Below are positions 47,284 to 55,933 of a stretch of 64,000 nt of DNA, piece by piece. The position numbers and the translations under genes are program-made. The stretch spans positions 30,608 through 94,607 of the forward strand of contig JAHIYE010000017.1 in the NCBI GenBank assembly GCA_018815325.1, written 5' to 3'. Under the pieces are notes generated by a model that saw only the letters and a list, made by a program, of their open reading frames with translations, was not told the DNA's origin and did not search any database. Source of the DNA: Gammaproteobacteria bacterium (GTDB taxonomy: Bacteria > Pseudomonadota > Gammaproteobacteria > Burkholderiales > Burkholderiaceae_C). Numbering within the stretch: the first letter of the stretch is position 1; every line of letters starts with the position of its first letter.

Positions 47284-49089
47284 CTACTTGATTTCCTGAT
47301 TGAGGAGGCTTGTATTTGATATGCCTTGCGAACTCCCGGAAGACGTTCGCTGCACACCAAACTGCATGAACAGGAGCATGACAACCATGAGTGCAAGCAC
47401 GGCGGACACGCTTTTCCAGAAGCGCACCGGGTGACGTTCGGTCAGTGGCGGCCGTGTCCTGTTCAGGAACTCCCGGCTGGGGTGACGCAGGTCATAGACA
47501 AACTCGGACAAAGCCTCGTAGCGCTTGAGCGGATTAGGGTGCACGGCTTTGCACAGCACGCCGTCAATCCAGGCCGGGATGTCGCGATCCTCATGCAGCA
47601 CGGATGCGTAGTGCAGTTTCCGCTGAGCAGACTGCGTTTTGGCTTTTGCCACTTCGGCCCCATAGGGCAGCCTGCCCGACAGCATCTGGTAGGTGATGAC
47701 ACCCAATGAGAAGAGGTCGGAGCGTTCGGTACCCACCTCACCTAAAAAGTATTCTGGCGCCGTGTACTGCGCCGTGCCCAGGATATTGCCCGGCTCGCCG
47801 GGTGCGGCCAACTCGGTGATGCCGGCCACGCGGGTGGCGCCGAAATCAATGATCTTCACCGTGCCGGTCTTGTCGATCATGACGTTGTTGGGTCGCAGAT
47901 CCTGGTGCAGCATTTCCAGGCTGTGGAAGGCCTGCAGCCCTTTGGCGATCTGCTCAACGATGCCGCGCACAGTTTCAAGATCGGGCTGGGGGTTGTCGAT
48001 CATCCATTGCGCGAGAGTCTGGCCGTCGATGAACTCCGTGACCACGTAGATGTAGTGACGCTCTCGCGTTGGCAGGCAGGGCTTGAGCACGTGGGCGCTG
48101 TCAATGCGCCGGGCCACCCACTCCTCCGTGAGGAAGCGCTCCAGATAGGCCGGGTCACCCTGCAGGTCCAGCGAGGGCGTCTTGAGGATGACCGACGCGT
48201 CGGTTTCTGTATCGACCGCCAGATAGATGTGGCTTCGGCTGCTGCCATGCACTTCGCGCACGATCCGGTAGCCGTCCAGGACCGCCCGGGCTTCCAGCAG
48301 CGGGGGCAGGGCCAGTGAGGACAAGCGCTGGTGAATCTCGCCGGCGTTCTGGCTGGGTAATTCGTCCACGACGACGATCTGCACGGTCAGGTTGTCGGTG
48401 CTGCCGTGCTCGTATGCCGTAGCCACGATCATTCGGGCAGCAGCATCAAGATCACCGCGCCCGCGCTGGATGGTTTCGACCATGAAGGGGGCATCCACAT
48501 GCTCATAGACCCCGTCAGTTGCCAGCACGAAAATGTCGCCTTTTGCTACCTGCAGGGACTGGTAGTCGATATCAATCTGCGGGTTGAAACCCACTGCCCG
48601 GCTCAGGTAATTTTTGTCTTCCGACACCCAGACCCGATGATCCTCGGTGAGTTGCTCTAATGTGTTGCCCACCAGGCGGTACACACGCGTGTCGCCCACA
48701 TGGAAGATGTGGGCCGTGGTCGACTTGATGACCAGCGCGCTCAAAGCGCACACATAGCCCTTGTCCTTGTCGTAACGGTACTGGCTTTGCCGCGAGCGCG
48801 AATGCAGCCAGGCATTGGTCGCGGTCAGCACACGTTCCACTGAGCGCTTGACTGACCAGGCTTCCGAGGTGCAGTAGTAGTCGTCCAGCAAGCCCATCAC
48901 TGCGAACTCGCTGGCAATCTGGCTGACGTCGCTGCTGCCTATGCCGTCTGCCAGGGCGATGGCAATGCCTTTGGAGGTCAGTAGCGGCTCAGCAGGAGCC
49001 GAGACACCATGAAAATCCTGATTGATTTCCTTGCGACCCTTGTCGGAATGCTGGCCGACCGAAATATTCAACGCTGTGGCCATGTTCAT
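47284..49089 (-). CDS. Fused PP2C phosphatase / serine-threonine protein kinase with C-terminal membrane anchor
   Basis: At 601 residues: an N-terminal PP2C domain (about 8-240; metal ligands in ALADGIGSSD with Asp48, VLATDGVYEHVD and STDNLTVQIV), then a protein kinase domain (about 272-540; VILKTPS lysine, LHQDLRPNNVMID catalytic loop, IIDFGATRV) and one helix (about 567-587). The catalytic loop has HQD instead of HRD and the glycine-rich loop is degenerate (VHGSSRSHIY). It lies 54 bases after a formate/nitrite transporter gene on the same strand, so it may control that transporter by phosphorylation. It faces the histidine kinase gene across 35 bases. Confidence 0.9.
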   Translation of the reverse strand: MNMATALNISVGQHSDKGRKEINQDFHGVSAPAEPLLTSKGIAIALADGIGSSDVSQIASEFAVMGLLDDYYCTSEAWSVKRSVERVLTATNAWLHSRSRQSQYRYDKDKGYVCALSALVIKSTTAHIFHVGDTRVYRLVGNTLEQLTEDHRVWVSEDKNYLSRAVGFNPQIDIDYQSLQVAKGDIFVLATDGVYEHVDAPFMVETIQRGRGDLDAAARMIVATAYEHGSTDNLTVQIVVVDELPSQNAGEIHQRLSSLALPPLLEARAVLDGYRIVREVHGSSRSHIYLAVDTETDASVILKTPSLDLQGDPAYLERFLTEEWVARRIDSAHVLKPCLPTRERHYIYVVTEFIDGQTLAQWMIDNPQPDLETVRGIVEQIAKGLQAFHSLEMLHQDLRPNNVMIDKTGTVKIIDFGATRVAGITELAAPGEPGNILGTAQYTAPEYFLGEVGTERSDLFSLGVITYQMLSGRLPYGAEVAKAKTQSAQRKLHYASVLHEDRDIPAWIDGVLCKAVHPNPLKRYEALSEFVYDLRHPSREFLNRTRPPLTERHPVRFWKSVSAVLALMVVMLLFMQFGVQRTSSGSSQGISNTSLLNQEIK

Positions 49090-49095
49090 ACCCCC

Positions 49096-49129
49096 AAAGC
49101 CCCGAGCCCATGATGGGTCGGGGCGCTTT
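49096..49129 (-). other. Intercistronic hairpin between transporter and PP2C-kinase genes
   Basis: AAAGCCCCGA-G-CCCAT pairs with TGGG-TCGGGGC-G-CTTT around a short loop, a long stem with single-base bulges that fills most of the 54-base gap. No T-tract follows on either strand, so partial termination, processing or mRNA stabilisation are all possible. Confidence 0.45.
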
Positions 49130-49143
49130 CACCATGGGGCTGA

Positions 49144-49956
49144 TTACATCACCTTGCGCTTGGGGGCCGTCCTTACGTGCGTGGCGTACAGGGTGAGGCC
49201 GGTGAACGACAAACCACCCACCAGATTGCCCAGCACCGTGGGGATTTCGTTCCAGATCAGATAGTCCATGAACGAGAATTTCGCGCCGAGCAGCAGGCCG
49301 GACGGGAACAGGAACATGTTGACCACGGAGTGTTCGAACACCATGGCGAAAAAGACCATGATGGGCATCCACATGGCAACGACCTTGCCCGTCACGGTGG
49401 TGGAAATCATGGCCCCCACCACACCGGTGGATACCATCCAGTTGCACAGCATGCCGCGCACGAAGAGCGTCAGCATGCCTGCCGCGCCGTACTGTGCGTA
49501 GCCCAGGGTTCGGCCTTCGCCGATATGGGCGATCACCTGACCTACCTTGTCAGGCGGGTTCGAGAAGCCATACGTAAAGACAATGGCCATCAATACCGCC
49601 ACCGTGAATGCGCCGCCAAAGTTGCCCACAAATACCAGGCCCCAGTTGCGCAACACACCTTTGACGGTTACGCCTGGCCGTTTGTCGATGAGAGCCAGTG
49701 GCGTCAGCACAAATACACCGGTCAGCAGGTCGAAGCCCAGCAGATACAGCATGCAAAAGCCCACGGGAAACAGGATGGCGCCAATGATGGGATAGCCGGT
49801 CTGCACATTGACCGTCACGGCAAACACCGCAGCCAGGGCCAGGATGGCGCCCGCCATATAGGCGCGGATCACGGTGTCGCGGGTGGACATGAAGATCTTG
49901 GATTCACCCGCATCCACCATCTTCGTCACGAACTCTGAAGGCACCAGGTACGACAT
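49144..49956 (-). CDS. Formate/nitrite transporter (FNT family)
   Basis: A 270-residue membrane protein with six helices in the FNT fold. Signatures include GFCMLYLLGFDLLTGVF, NWGLVFVGNFGGAF and LCNWMVSTGVVGAM. The family forms pentamers conducting formate, nitrite or hydrosulfide. I chose the ATG at 49956 behind AAAGGAAC; the frame can be read back to a TTG at 49983. The subtype (FocA, NirC, HSC) cannot be settled by eye. The next gene on the strand encodes a phosphatase-kinase. Confidence 0.9.
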   Translation of the reverse strand: MSYLVPSEFVTKMVDAGESKIFMSTRDTVIRAYMAGAILALAAVFAVTVNVQTGYPIIGAILFPVGFCMLYLLGFDLLTGVFVLTPLALIDKRPGVTVKGVLRNWGLVFVGNFGGAFTVAVLMAIVFTYGFSNPPDKVGQVIAHIGEGRTLGYAQYGAAGMLTLFVRGMLCNWMVSTGVVGAMISTTVTGKVVAMWMPIMVFFAMVFEHSVVNMFLFPSGLLLGAKFSFMDYLIWNEIPTVLGNLVGGLSFTGLTLYATHVRTAPKRKVM

Positions 49957-50265
49957 ATAAGTTCCTTTGTAGTTAGTCGCCAATCAAGGCGGACGGTTTT
50001 TGCGTCACGCCCATGCGTCAGTAACCCTGCAATATCTGGGCCAATTCATGTTGGGGCATGACTGCCTGCTGCTTTACAGGGGCAATGCAGGAGCGGGCGA
50101 ACTACTTCGGTGCGCGACAAGTCCGCATGTGGCGGAATGCAGCCCAATATCCTCATTCAGGGCGCTCTTGACGCATTGGCCGCCCTTCACTGGTGCATGC
50201 CCTGTGCCCGTTCCTGCCATCCTGCTCGGTCAAACCGGCCGTGAGGCAGCAGGCGCCTGCGCGGT
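49957..50265. other. 309-base gap between transporter start and M48 peptidase end
   Basis: No reading frame with a plausible start and ribosome-binding site was found. It must hold the promoter of the FNT gene on the minus strand; a TTGAT half-site (complement of 49983-49987) resembles half an FNR box, but the second half is absent. No terminator-like hairpin is evident. Confidence 0.4.
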
Positions 50266-51039
50266 TCAGTGCAGGAAGGTGGGGCGTTGGCGTCTGGCCA
50301 GCGGCAGCAGGGACTGCAGTCGCTGCAATCGCTGGCAGGCCGGAGGATGCGTGGCCACGAGTGGGACGGAGTCAGCGTCGCTCTGGCATTGGGACGAGAT
50401 GAACGCCAGTTGCCGATCCGGGTCGTAGCCCGCCTTGCTGGCCAGCAGCATGCCGAGCTCGTCAGCCTCGTATTCACCCTGCTGCATCACAGGCTCCATC
50501 GCCATGAGCAGCGACAGGTTGAAGTCCATCTCGACGTACATGTCCTTGACGCTGCGGACAATCTGGCGCGGCAGCAGCAAGCGGGCGAACGTCAGAGCCT
50601 GACGTTCATGCTCCAGGATGCTGTGTGCCATCTCATGCGCCAGCACGAAGGCCAGCGCATCTTCGGAGGGCAGATGCCCATCCACGAAGGTCTCCGAAAT
50701 AGCCAGCTGGCCATCGGGCATGGCCATGGCTTTGATGTCAGGCAGGCGCAAGACCAGCAGTGACCAGGGCAGGGTGGCGCTGCGCTCAGTCTGAGTACGG
50801 GCTTCGACCACAAGACGGGAAAACACGCGATGGAGACAGTCACAGTAGGCGCTGCAGCCCAACTGGCCGGCCTTGTGGGCGCGTTCGGTGAGTGCATCCA
50901 TCTGGGCACTGCTTGCGCGCTCGACTTCGGCGGCTGACCACCCCAGCCCGACAGGCTCGTAGGCGAGTTGCACGGGTTGAGCCGCTGTTGCGACCATCAT
51001 GGGCAGCATGCCGAAAGCAATGCAAAAGAACTTGACCAT
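50266..51039 (-). CDS. M48-family metallopeptidase (exported)
   Basis: A 257-residue protein with a signal peptide (about 1-20, ...VATAAQPV). The zinc site HEMAH is at 135-139, with the third ligand Glu191 in EADELG. It resembles the BepA/YfgC-Oma1 group that works in envelope protein quality control. The ATG at 51039 follows a strong AGGAGGT; the longer frame to 51090 is rejected. Two CxxxC-like cysteines (CSAYCDC, 62-68) near the N-terminus could form disulfides. Confidence 0.88.
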   Translation of the reverse strand: MVKFFCIAFGMLPMMVATAAQPVQLAYEPVGLGWSAAEVERASSAQMDALTERAHKAGQLGCSAYCDCLHRVFSRLVVEARTQTERSATLPWSLLVLRLPDIKAMAMPDGQLAISETFVDGHLPSEDALAFVLAHEMAHSILEHERQALTFARLLLPRQIVRSVKDMYVEMDFNLSLLMAMEPVMQQGEYEADELGMLLASKAGYDPDRQLAFISSQCQSDADSVPLVATHPPACQRLQRLQSLLPLARRQRPTFLH

Positions 51040-51287
51040 GGTCAGGTACCTCCTGCGGCCCAAGGTACACGCAATAACGGAGCATCGCAACCCAGAATAG
51101 TGGCTTTTCTACGACCATTTTTCTTTTTAGAGAATGCGGTCGCTGGCCGTTGAATGGCGGAGGCGGGCAATTTCCCTTCTCTACAAGACATCACTGCGGG
51201 TGCAGTTATCGTGCGAAATGGCAAGGTTTTCGTCCGATGGGCTCAAAATGAACGGCCAGCATTTTCTGGTGATTGATTCAATCCATC

Positions 51288-51524
51288 ATGAAAAAACTTC
51301 TTATTGCCCCGCTTGTCTTGGCCGCATCTGCTGCCTTTGCCCACAACTGCCCCAACGAGATGAAAGCGATCGATGCGAAGCTGGCGACCATGCCTGCTTT
51401 GACCGCCGCTGACATGTCCAAGGTTCAGTCACTGAGGGCAGAAGGGGAGCGGTTCCACAAGGCTGGCAAACACGATGACTCGATGAAGGCGCTCGGCGAA
51501 GCCAAGAAGCTCTTGAAAATTTGA
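51288..51524 (+). CDS. Small exported alpha-helical protein
   Basis: A 78-residue protein: signal peptide MKKLLIAPLVLAASAAFA then HNCPNEMKAIDAKLATMPALTAADMSKVQSL with two short helices and a Lys-rich end. I see no catalytic motif. Such small helical exported proteins are frequent in Comamonadaceae, and this one is transcribed opposite to its neighbours. The frame opens slightly earlier at a TTG (51273), but the ATG at 51288 starts the signal peptide properly. Confidence 0.75.
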   Translation: MKKLLIAPLVLAASAAFAHNCPNEMKAIDAKLATMPALTAADMSKVQSLRAEGERFHKAGKHDDSMKALGEAKKLLKI

Positions 51525-51606
51525 CGGCCGCCAACCTGTCGACTTGCTGGCGGTTTATTACTTCGGCACGGACTGACTGCAAGTCCGAGGCATGCCCAAA
51601 TCGAAA

Positions 51607-52257
51607 TTACCAGTCAATGGTTTTCTGGGCCGCCTGGAGTTTATCCATGGGCCATGGCTTTCCGGGCTCTGGTGCGGCGCCAGTGCGGGTTACTGTGGTG
51701 CCTTCTCCTGCGAGATGGAGTTCGGTCACATTGCCGCTGTTCTCGACATAGACACCTTTGCCCTTGATCATGACCACGTCAAGGGTGTTGGCGCCGGCGT
51801 TCTGGAGGTTGAAGCCGCCCCATAAGGTGGTGCCACGCACGCCGATGATGGCCACGGGTGTCCGCACCTGCCATTGCCTTGTGGTCTGGTTAGCGGCGGG
51901 CTGGCGGGTAATGGCGCGGAATGACCCTTTGAGAAATTCGAAGAGGGAGTTCTTGCTGTCTGGCGTGGCTCCTGCCACTTGCTCAATCGTGAGCTCGGTT
52001 TGCTCGCCTAGCGTCAGCACTGTACCGTCGGTCATGCGGGCTTCAAGTCTGGCGTTGGTTCCCGTAGCAATGCGACTACCTAGATGAAGGGCATTGCCCA
52101 GGGCCACGCGTTGCTGCCGCGCATCGGCTGTCACAAGCACCTCGCCGCGTATTCGCGTAACAAACCCGGCAACCGTTTGCTCTGCCAGTGCTGATCCGCC
52201 AGACAGGCATAGGAACAAGCAGACGATGAACGAAGAGCCGGGGGCAATGAGTTTCAT
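51607..52257 (-). CDS. FecR-domain exported protein
   Basis: A 216-residue protein with a signal peptide (about 1-25, ...GGSALAEQ) and a FecR domain: VAGFVTRIRGEVLVTADARQ, then LGSRIATGTNARLEARMTDGTVLTLGEQTELTIEQV and the later WQVRTPVAIIGVRGTTLWG. It is not next to a sigma factor or TonB receptor, so it is not a classical iron-signalling FecR. It lies 17 bases after a CHASE2 adenylate cyclase on the same strand, a pairing seen in many proteobacteria. Confidence 0.87.
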   Translation of the reverse strand: MKLIAPGSSFIVCLFLCLSGGSALAEQTVAGFVTRIRGEVLVTADARQQRVALGNALHLGSRIATGTNARLEARMTDGTVLTLGEQTELTIEQVAGATPDSKNSLFEFLKGSFRAITRQPAANQTTRQWQVRTPVAIIGVRGTTLWGGFNLQNAGANTLDVVMIKGKGVYVENSGNVTELHLAGEGTTVTRTGAAPEPGKPWPMDKLQAAQKTIDW

Positions 52258-52274
52258 GAGGCGAGTCTCGGTGG

Positions 52275-54515
52275 CTATTTGTCAGTGAAGGTGAAAACAC
52301 CATCCCAAGTGGCGTCGGGTGGGGCCGCCAGCAACGCGGCAATGCGCTTCAGGTACAGGGTATAGACGGGTTGCTCTGGCCATTCTGCCTCAAGCCGGTG
52401 GAATCCAGCTTGCGCCCGTGCCCACTCCTGGCGACGGTAATGTGCCAGTGCGCTGTCATGGTCTGTGAGCTCCCGGCGCTGTGCTTCGGTCAAGGCCGTT
52501 AACGGACACAGTGGTTCAAACAGGGTGACGGGCTGGCTGCGACCCTTGACGCGTACACGGTCAAGCTCCCTGCAGGCGATCTCTGGCACGGCGGCACGCG
52601 TTGATTCGCTGATGACAATGGTGGCGCCGTAGTGTTTGGCCGCACCTTCCAGCCGTGAGGCCAGATTGACCGCATCGCCCAGCACGGTATAGGCCATGCG
52701 AAACTCCGAGCCCATATTGCCCACATTCATCATGCCGCTGTTGATGCCGATCCGGATACGAAGCACGGGCCAACCGTGGGCAAGCAACTCAGGCGCCAGG
52801 TCGGCTAACCGGGCTTTCATTTTCAGCGCTGCCAGCACCGCATGGCGGGCATGCTCGGTGTCCGTCAGCGGGGCGCCCCAGAATGCCATGATCGCATCAC
52901 CGATGTACTTGTCTACGGTGCCACGCTGGTCGTGAATGATGCAGGTCAGCGGGGTCAGGATGAACTGCATCAGCTGGGTGAGCTGATGCGGCTGCAGCGT
53001 CTCTGACAAGGTCGTGAAGTCTTGCAGGTCGCTGAACAGCACAGTCATGTCGCGGCTCTCGCCGCCCAGCGCGTAGCTGCCCGGTCTGCGGCTCATCTCG
53101 GCCACCAGTTTGGGCGGCACATAGTGGCCAAACAGTCTGGAGAGGCGGAGTTCGCGGCGAGTCTGCACGAAGTAGCCGTAGCTGCTGTGCAGCAGGTACA
53201 GCAGCAGCAAGAGGGTCAAGGACTGAGCAAGCGGGATGACTTGATGGAGCGCCTGCCAGGCGTAAAGGTTCAGACCCAGCAACGCTGCCGCCAGTGCAAG
53301 GGTAGAGAGCAGGGCCCGCAGTGGCGGCAACCAGCCCAGGGCCGTGCTGATCAGGCCGATCACTGCGAGCAGTGCCAATTCCAGTCCGGTGGTGTAGGCC
53401 GGGCGGTATTTGATGCGCTGGTCGAGAATGCCTGCGATCAGGTTGGCGTTGATCTCCACACCTGGATAAATATTTTGCACCGGCGTGGCCCGCAAATCCA
53501 TCAAACCCGCCGCAGTAGAGCCGATCAGCACGATGGCACCGGAGAGAAGTGCGGGGTCAGCTTCACGGGCAAGGATCTTGCTGGCCGAAACATACGGGAA
53601 ACTCCCTTGCGCGCCACGGTAAGGGATCAGTGCAGCGCCCTGGGCATCAACGGGAATGTCAAAGGCGCCTACGCGTATGGCTTCCACCCGCTGGTCGCTC
53701 ACAGCATCGCCCTTGGAATACCCCGAAGCACTGAGGATTTCTAACGGAGGGTTGCCCAGCAGCCTGCGTACTACGGCCAAGCTGAAATGCTCATAGAGCT
53801 GGTCTTCATAAGTCATCAGCAAAGGCAGGCGTCGAAACAATCCATCAGAGTCCACCAGCGTGCTGTTGAAAAAACCGCCGCTGATGGCGCTGTCCTGCAG
53901 TTCGGCCAGGTTTGCGCTATAGCCTGTGGCCTGTGCAAAGGGATTGGGGGCCTTGCGTAGCGCTGACACTGGCGCTGCAGCCGTCGGCAGTTTGCCAACA
54001 GCAAGCTCACTGCCTTGTTGCTCTGGCAGGGAGAAGTAATAGCCGCTGACCACGGCCCGGTCACGCAAACTCGCAGCCAGCAGGGCATCGTCTGCGAATT
54101 GGGGGCGAAGTTGGGCATATTGCTGTTGAAAGCCGACGTTGTCGCGCAGAGCGCCCTGTGCCAGCTTATCCAGTTCGCGCAGTGCCGGTTGGTGCGGGCT
54201 GTCGGCAAACACCATGTCAAAGCCCAGCAGGCGAACTTGATAGTGTGAGAACAGCGTATCCACCATTTGCGCCACACGTTGGCGAGGCCAGGGCCACTGG
54301 CCCTCACGCAGCAGGCTGCTCTCGTCGATATCGACGATCACGATGCGCCTGTCAACCTCGCCTGGCAGCGTCAGTCGCAAGCGTGCATCGTAGGCAAACT
54401 GCTCAAGCTGCGTTAACAACGGAAAGGTTCGGTAGCCACTGGCGTGAAGCATCAAAAGCGCCACGATGCACAGGCTTAATCCTGTGCGCAGGAAAACATA
54501 GGCAGCATGTGGCAT
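52275..54515 (-). CDS. CHASE2-domain class III adenylate cyclase
   Basis: A 746-residue membrane protein. After one helix (about 8-27), a periplasmic CHASE2 sensor (about 35-370) is followed by three helices (380-396, 401-420, 429-446) and a cyclase domain (485-660). Metal-binding aspartates are D496 in VLFSDLQDF and D540 in YIGDAIMAFWGAP; K536 in VDKYIGD is the adenine-selecting lysine, which favours cAMP over cGMP. The rest (about 665-746) has a short helical segment. FecR gene follows. Confidence 0.92.
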   Translation of the reverse strand: MPHAAYVFLRTGLSLCIVALLMLHASGYRTFPLLTQLEQFAYDARLRLTLPGEVDRRIVIVDIDESSLLREGQWPWPRQRVAQMVDTLFSHYQVRLLGFDMVFADSPHQPALRELDKLAQGALRDNVGFQQQYAQLRPQFADDALLAASLRDRAVVSGYYFSLPEQQGSELAVGKLPTAAAPVSALRKAPNPFAQATGYSANLAELQDSAISGGFFNSTLVDSDGLFRRLPLLMTYEDQLYEHFSLAVVRRLLGNPPLEILSASGYSKGDAVSDQRVEAIRVGAFDIPVDAQGAALIPYRGAQGSFPYVSASKILAREADPALLSGAIVLIGSTAAGLMDLRATPVQNIYPGVEINANLIAGILDQRIKYRPAYTTGLELALLAVIGLISTALGWLPPLRALLSTLALAAALLGLNLYAWQALHQVIPLAQSLTLLLLLYLLHSSYGYFVQTRRELRLSRLFGHYVPPKLVAEMSRRPGSYALGGESRDMTVLFSDLQDFTTLSETLQPHQLTQLMQFILTPLTCIIHDQRGTVDKYIGDAIMAFWGAPLTDTEHARHAVLAALKMKARLADLAPELLAHGWPVLRIRIGINSGMMNVGNMGSEFRMAYTVLGDAVNLASRLEGAAKHYGATIVISESTRAAVPEIACRELDRVRVKGRSQPVTLFEPLCPLTALTEAQRRELTDHDSALAHYRRQEWARAQAGFHRLEAEWPEQPVYTLYLKRIAALLAAPPDATWDGVFTFTDK

Positions 54516-54579
54516 GGTTTGGCCTCTTGCCTATATCCGTGCTGTCCGTGCCACCTTGATGCAGTGGCGTCGTGGCCTG

Positions 54580-55677
54580 TCAGACCTGCAACGCATGACT
54601 CACTCGTGTCATAAACGCATTGAACTGCGCAGGATCGATCCAGCGCACCACCACCACGGCCTGGTGGACCGGTTCGATCCAAACATAGTTACCGCCGGCC
54701 CCCACCATGAAAAAGCTTTCAGCGCTGGCGCCAGGGAAGGTGGCGCGCCCGGGGTTGAGCCAGGTCAGCAGACCATAGAAGGGTGCCAGCGCACAAGGCT
54801 GGCACATGCGCTGCACCCATTCACTCGACAGCAACTGGTGGGTTTGGCCAGTGCTGGTCCAGCGGCCGCCATTCAGCAGCAATTGTCCGATGCGGGCCTG
54901 GTCACTTGCGCTGATGCAGACCCCGCCGCCCCAGTGTGTGCCCCCGGGCACCGACTGTACGCGCCGGGCCGGTGTGCTGGGCGTGGCGGGCAGTGTGAGC
55001 CAGGACTCGGCATAGCCTTCCCACTGGAAACCCTGGCCTGCGCCAAGTGGCTGCAGGATGTATTCGGCAAACACCTCGGGCAGAGGGCGCTTCCACAAGT
55101 GCAGCAGCGCCAGCGACAACTGGTTGATGCGCACATCGTTGTATTCCCAATAGCTGCCGGGCTGTTGCAGAGGCCGGGCATCGCCTTTCTTGCCTTGCAC
55201 GGGGCGCGGGTCGTGCGAGACGCTGCGGTAGCGGTCCACCGTGTCGGGCAGGCCGAAGCAGCTGCCTTCCCATTCGCTGGTTTGCGTGAGCAGTTGCATC
55301 CAGGTGATGGGCCGGTTGTGCGGGCTGTCAAAGCCGATGCCGGGCAATCGCGCGGCCACGGGCTCGTCGAGGTCTGGCAGCAGGCCCTGGTCGTGGGCGA
55401 GACCTGCGATGAGGGCAAGGTAGGTCTTGGCAACGCTGAAGGTCTGGTCAGCGCGCTCGGGTTCGCCCCATTGTTGCTGCTGCTGGCCATTCCGCCAGAT
55501 CACACCACTGACCGGGCCGCGAAGATGTGCCGGGCCAAGCAGGCGGTTCCAGGGAACCGGGTCGGCGTGGTGTACACCCCAGGGCAGCTCGGGGGGTACA
55601 GGCTGTGCGGCTGGGTCACGCGGCCAGGGGATCTCATGCATCTGGGCGAAGCTGATGGCGTCGGAAAAAGGATTCAC
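54580..55677 (-). CDS. Beta-lactamase-fold serine hydrolase (class C/esterase-like)
   Basis: A 365-residue protein with the penicillin-binding fold: Ser81-x-x-Lys84 in TFSVAKTYLAL and the Tyr-x-Asn-like YWEYNDVRINQLS later. I chose the GTG at 55677 behind GGAGACACC; the frame runs on to 55791. From this start there is no signal peptide, so a cytoplasmic esterase or peptidase role is more likely than antibiotic resistance. A C-terminal segment (FMVGAGGNYVWIEPVHQAVVVVRWI) is typical of the family. Confidence 0.85.
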   Translation of the reverse strand: MNPFSDAISFAQMHEIPWPRDPAAQPVPPELPWGVHHADPVPWNRLLGPAHLRGPVSGVIWRNGQQQQQWGEPERADQTFSVAKTYLALIAGLAHDQGLLPDLDEPVAARLPGIGFDSPHNRPITWMQLLTQTSEWEGSCFGLPDTVDRYRSVSHDPRPVQGKKGDARPLQQPGSYWEYNDVRINQLSLALLHLWKRPLPEVFAEYILQPLGAGQGFQWEGYAESWLTLPATPSTPARRVQSVPGGTHWGGGVCISASDQARIGQLLLNGGRWTSTGQTHQLLSSEWVQRMCQPCALAPFYGLLTWLNPGRATFPGASAESFFMVGAGGNYVWIEPVHQAVVVVRWIDPAQFNAFMTRVSHALQV

Positions 55678-55933
55678 GGTGTCTCCGTTATTGTTTTCGT
55701 GTGTTGTCAGTTGGCATGATAAGTCGTTGGCATACGAACCCAATGGTTGGGTGTGCCAACCGGATGGATGCGCATGCCTCCGATACCTCATTTATGGGAT
55801 GCGCAAACAGCTTGGTGCTGCTAACTTCAGAGATGCTTCGGGCGCTCATGCCGAAGAGGGTTGTACACAGAACAAAGCACCACAGCACAGCAAAGCACTA
55901 CAGGCTTGCAAGGTGCAGGCAAGAGGAGTCATC

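Noticed and set aside
54580..55677. Beta-lactamase resistance gene
   Set aside because: The fold is shared by many esterases and peptidases, and no signal peptide is present from the best start, so an antibiotic-resistance role is not supported.
54514..55719. 401-residue plus-strand frame opposite the serine hydrolase
   Set aside because: The minus-strand product has SxxK and fold features plus a good ribosome-binding site; the plus frame has none.
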